From assembly GCA_945873305.1 (NCBI GenBank), contig CAMCCX010000009.1, positions 1-49,034 on the forward strand: DNA of 49,034 nt, read 5' to 3'. Positions 43,902 to 49,034 of the stretch are shown here, one piece after another. The notes beneath the pieces were generated by a model. That model saw only the letters and a list, made by a program, of their open reading frames with translations, was not told the DNA's origin and did not search any database. The position numbers and the translations under genes were made by a program. The first letter of the stretch is position 1, and the number at the start of each line of letters is the position of its first letter. The stretch comes from Akkermansia muciniphila. GTDB taxonomy: Bacteria; Verrucomicrobiota; Verrucomicrobiia; Verrucomicrobiales; Akkermansiaceae.

Positions 43902-44453
43902 ATGATGTTCGATCTCCTTGCCAGTGTCCCCGCCGCCGAATCCGAAGGCGTGGTGGGTGAAATCATGAAAACGTTCAACGTCACCTGGTCGCTTTTCATC
44001 TCTCAGTGTGTCAGCTTCCTGATTGTCGCGCTCCTGCTGAAGAAATTCGCGTTCGGCCCGATCCAGGCGATGCTCGAACAACGCCGCTCGAAAATCGCCG
44101 AGGGCGAGGAGAAGCTCAAGCGCATCGAGCGCCAACTCGCCGAGTCCGAAGCAACCACCGCCGCCGCCATCGCCAAGGCCAACGACGAAGCCGTCCGCCT
44201 GGTCAACGAAGCCAAGCAAGGTGCCGCCGCTTTCACCGAGCAGAAGGCCCAGGAGGCGATCGCCAGCGCCCAACAGATTCTGGCCAAGGCCGAGGCCGCC
44301 GCCAAGGCCGACCGCGACCGCCTCAGCACCGAGCTGAAGCGCGAATTCGGCCGCCTCGTGGCGCAGACCACTTCGCAAGTCACCGGCAAGATCCTCAACG
44401 CCGACGACCAGAAGCGCATCAACGAAGACGCGCTCGCCAAGGTCGAAGCCTGA
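43902..44453 (+). CDS. atpF: ATP synthase F0 subunit b
   Basis: A 183-residue stator subunit. A membrane helix (SLFISQCVSFLIVALLLKKF, about 31-50) is followed by a long charged coiled-coil stalk with FGPIQAMLEQRRSKIAEGEEKLKRIE, typical of b subunits. The two successive ATGs at 43902 and 43905 leave the precise start uncertain. An N-terminal extension of about 30 residues before the helix is longer than in E. coli. Two b subunits would link F0 to the delta protein encoded next. Confidence 0.93.
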   Translation: MMFDLLASVPAAESEGVVGEIMKTFNVTWSLFISQCVSFLIVALLLKKFAFGPIQAMLEQRRSKIAEGEEKLKRIERQLAESEATTAAAIAKANDEAVRLVNEAKQGAAAFTEQKAQEAIASAQQILAKAEAAAKADRDRLSTELKREFGRLVAQTTSQVTGKILNADDQKRINEDALAKVEA

Positions 44454-44482
44454 TCTTCCAATTTCATCTCTCTCACCTCGCC

Positions 44483-44875
44483 ATGAAGATTTCCAAGACC
44501 GCCGCCGCTGCCGCTCGCCGCCTGTTTGGCCTCTGCCAGACCAACGGCCGGTTCGACGAGTCGAAACTGCGCACGGTCATTTCCCGTCTGGCAGAGTCCA
44601 AGCCGCGTGACTACCGCGCGATCCTCGTGGCCATCCAGCGCCTGACCCGCCTCGAGCTCGAGCGCCGCGAGGTGACCGTCGAGAGCGCCGTGGAAATCGA
44701 CGACTCGACCCGCCAGCGCGTGGTCGCCGGCCTCGCCAACCAATACGGCCCCGACCTCGTGGTCCAATACCAAGTCACTCCCGCCCTTCTGGGAGGCCTC
44801 CGCATCCGCGTGGGCAACGACGTTTTCGACGGCTCCGTCCAGGGCCGCCTCGAACGCCTCGCAAACGCGTTTTAA
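44483..44875 (+). CDS. atpH: ATP synthase F1 subunit delta, short form
   Basis: This 130-residue protein corresponds to subunit delta (OSCP) by position and by its C-terminal part (YQVTPALLGGLRIRVGNDVFDGSVQGRLERL). The 'VTPALLGGLRIRVGNDVxDGSV' segment is the family's hallmark. Usual length is about 175-180, so the N-terminal helical bundle is roughly 50 residues shorter. No alternative upstream start extends it convincingly, so the short form appears real rather than a misread start. Confidence 0.85.
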   Translation: MKISKTAAAAARRLFGLCQTNGRFDESKLRTVISRLAESKPRDYRAILVAIQRLTRLELERREVTVESAVEIDDSTRQRVVAGLANQYGPDLVVQYQVTPALLGGLRIRVGNDVFDGSVQGRLERLANAF

Positions 44876-44914
44876 CTTTTTCAAACATCCTCACTTTCTA
44901 ATAGATACCTTGTC

Positions 44915-46456
<1,542 letters not shown>

Positions 46457-46507
46457 GCTCTTTCCTCTTCCTTGATTCTGGATTCCTGACTCTACCCTCT
46501 CGATAAC

Positions 46508-47401
46508 ATGGCAAACCTCCGCGACATCCGCCGGCGCATCAAGTCGGTCAAAAACACCGCGCAGATCACTCGCGCGATGCAGCTTGTCGCTGCCGCCAAG
46601 ATGAAGAAGGCGCAGGACCAAGCGCTCGGCGGGCGTGAGTATGCGAAGCAGCTCACCCAGATGCTGTTCAACATGCGCAAGAACTTCGGCGAGGAATCCC
46701 ACCCGCTGCTAGAGCACCGCCAGGGCTCCCGGGAGCTGGTGCTGGTGATCTCCACCGACAAGGGCCTCTGCGGTCCTATCAACACCAACCTCGCCCGCAA
46801 GCTCAAGCTGCAGACTTCGCCAGACGCGCACTTCGTGACCGTCGGCCGCAAGCTCCGCACGATGGCTGAAAAGCTCGGCATCAAGGTCATCGCCGATTTC
46901 ACCGTCAAGGATCCGGTGCCGTTCTCACAAGCGCGTCCGATCGCCAAGTTCATCACCCAACAGTTCCTCGTCGGCAACTACGACAAGGTTTCCATCGCTT
47001 TCACCAGCTTTGTGAACACCCTGCGCCAGGAGTCCGAAGTGGTGACGCTTCTTCCGATCCAAGGCCACCGCCAGGGCGAGGAGCAGGCGTTCGAGGAGAT
47101 CGGCGCGGGATTCAAGGTTGAGGAACACGAGAACGATCCGACCAGCGACTACATCTTCGAGCCAAGTCCGGCCGGTGTGCTCGGCGCGATTCTTCCGCTC
47201 TACGTCAATTACGAGGTCTTCCAAGCCCTCATGGAGGCCCGCGCTTCCGAGCACTCCGCACGGATGGTCGCCATGAAGTCCGCTACCGACAACGCGAAGA
47301 AATTCATCAAGGAGCTCACGCTCGAATACAACAAGCTCCGCCAGGGAGCCATCACCTCCGAGCTTCTCGAAATCACCACGGCCATGAAGGCCATGGAGTG
47401 A
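46508..47401 (+). CDS. atpG: ATP synthase F1 subunit gamma
   Basis: A 297-residue rotor subunit. The N-terminal helix MANLRDIRRRIKSVKNTAQITRAMQLVAAAKMKKAQ and the C-terminal helix ending in the conserved pattern YNKLRQGAITSELLEITTAMKAME form the central coiled coil. The Rossmann-like middle has LVLVISTDKGLCGPINTNL. All are intact and length is normal. Confidence 0.96.
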   Translation: MANLRDIRRRIKSVKNTAQITRAMQLVAAAKMKKAQDQALGGREYAKQLTQMLFNMRKNFGEESHPLLEHRQGSRELVLVISTDKGLCGPINTNLARKLKLQTSPDAHFVTVGRKLRTMAEKLGIKVIADFTVKDPVPFSQARPIAKFITQQFLVGNYDKVSIAFTSFVNTLRQESEVVTLLPIQGHRQGEEQAFEEIGAGFKVEEHENDPTSDYIFEPSPAGVLGAILPLYVNYEVFQALMEARASEHSARMVAMKSATDNAKKFIKELTLEYNKLRQGAITSELLEITTAMKAME

Positions 47402-48904
<1,503 letters not shown>

Positions 48905-48911
48905 AAATTTC

Positions 48912-48942
48912 AGCTTTTCAGCATTTTAGCTTTTCAGCATTT
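48912..48942 (+). repeat. 16-bp tandem repeat in the atpD-atpC spacer
   Basis: AGCTTTTCAGCATTT occurs at 48912-48926 and again at 48928-48942, a period of 16. It fills most of the 47 bases between atpD and atpC. No coding role; it may be slippage product or a leader feature tuning the lower epsilon yield. Confidence 0.9.
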
Positions 48943-48951
48943 ACCACCGCC

Positions 48952-49034
48952 ATGGCTCTCCAACTTGATATCGTCACGCCCGAGAAAAAGATTTTCTCGG
49001 ACACCGTGGACAACGTCTATCTCCCTGGAGCGGA
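48952..49034 (+). CDS. atpC: ATP synthase F1 subunit epsilon, 5' part
   Basis: The first 27 residues (MALQLDIVTPEKKIFSDTV and onward) match the beta-sandwich start of subunit epsilon ('LxVVTPEKxxFSdxVdxVxLPG'). It is cut by the right window edge. Position after atpD gives the canonical order atpB-E-F-H-A-G-D-C. Epsilon joins gamma to the c-ring and inhibits ATP hydrolysis. Confidence 0.93.
   Translation, partial: MALQLDIVTPEKKIFSDTVDNVYLPGA

Overview
The window is high-GC bacterial DNA and looks like a member of the Verrucomicrobiota (Verrucomicrobiales; Luteolibacter, Haloferula or Akkermansia relatives). I infer this from the gene content, not from a database search. The indicators are a giant autotransporter-repeat protein with a PEP-CTERM tail, a PSD1-type cytochrome plus DUF1501 gene pair of Planctomycetes and Verrucomicrobia, a long Bacteroidetes-like PurF, a two-gene methionine synthase, and almost no recognisable Shine-Dalgarno sequences.

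Layout. Positions 1-5856 are an accessory-looking, lower-GC segment. It holds the 5' end of a minus-strand gene at the left edge, the 1240-residue PEP-CTERM surface protein, and two decayed transposase fragments (ISL3-like and IS1182-like) joined end to end, followed by an AT-rich spacer. Positions 5857-8797 carry purM and purF. On the minus strand, 8779-13686 holds pyrE, a small PLDc_N membrane protein and a two-gene RND efflux system (adaptor and pump). A HicB/HicA pair follows, with the antitoxin gene first. Next come an ExbB-ExbD-TonB-like operon with a zinc-ribbon protein, and lepA. Positions 18400-27200 hold a secreted beta-helix/PDZ protein, a secreted esterase, HPr kinase, an FmdB-type zinc ribbon, an anchored unknown protein, a degenerate metallopeptidase-like protein, a secreted peroxiredoxin, and a small-protein/nucleotidyltransferase pair. 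Then come the PSD1 cytochrome and its DUF1501 partner.

Positions 32015-36359 encode methionine synthase as two genes: the homocysteine module, and the folate, cobalamin and reactivation modules. A GxxExxY nuclease-fold gene bounded by 32-bp inverted repeats sits exactly between them. A VTT membrane protein and cinA follow. A minus-strand group then encodes a terpene-cyclase-like toroid protein, a HlyD-type adaptor and a spermidine-synthase-like protein. A TM2 protein and an HU gene converge on a strong bidirectional terminator. The window ends in the ATP synthase operon atpB-E-F-H-A-G-D-C, with atpC cut by the right edge. A perfect CRP/FNR-type palindrome lies upstream of atpB.

The most interesting items are the GxxExxY element inside the metH locus, the palindromes before metH and atpB, the adaptor/toroid pair that has no transporter, the TonB-position operon, the pseudo-metallopeptidase, the NTase pair, and an in-frame duplicated translation start. 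No tRNA, rRNA, CRISPR array or riboswitch was recognised.
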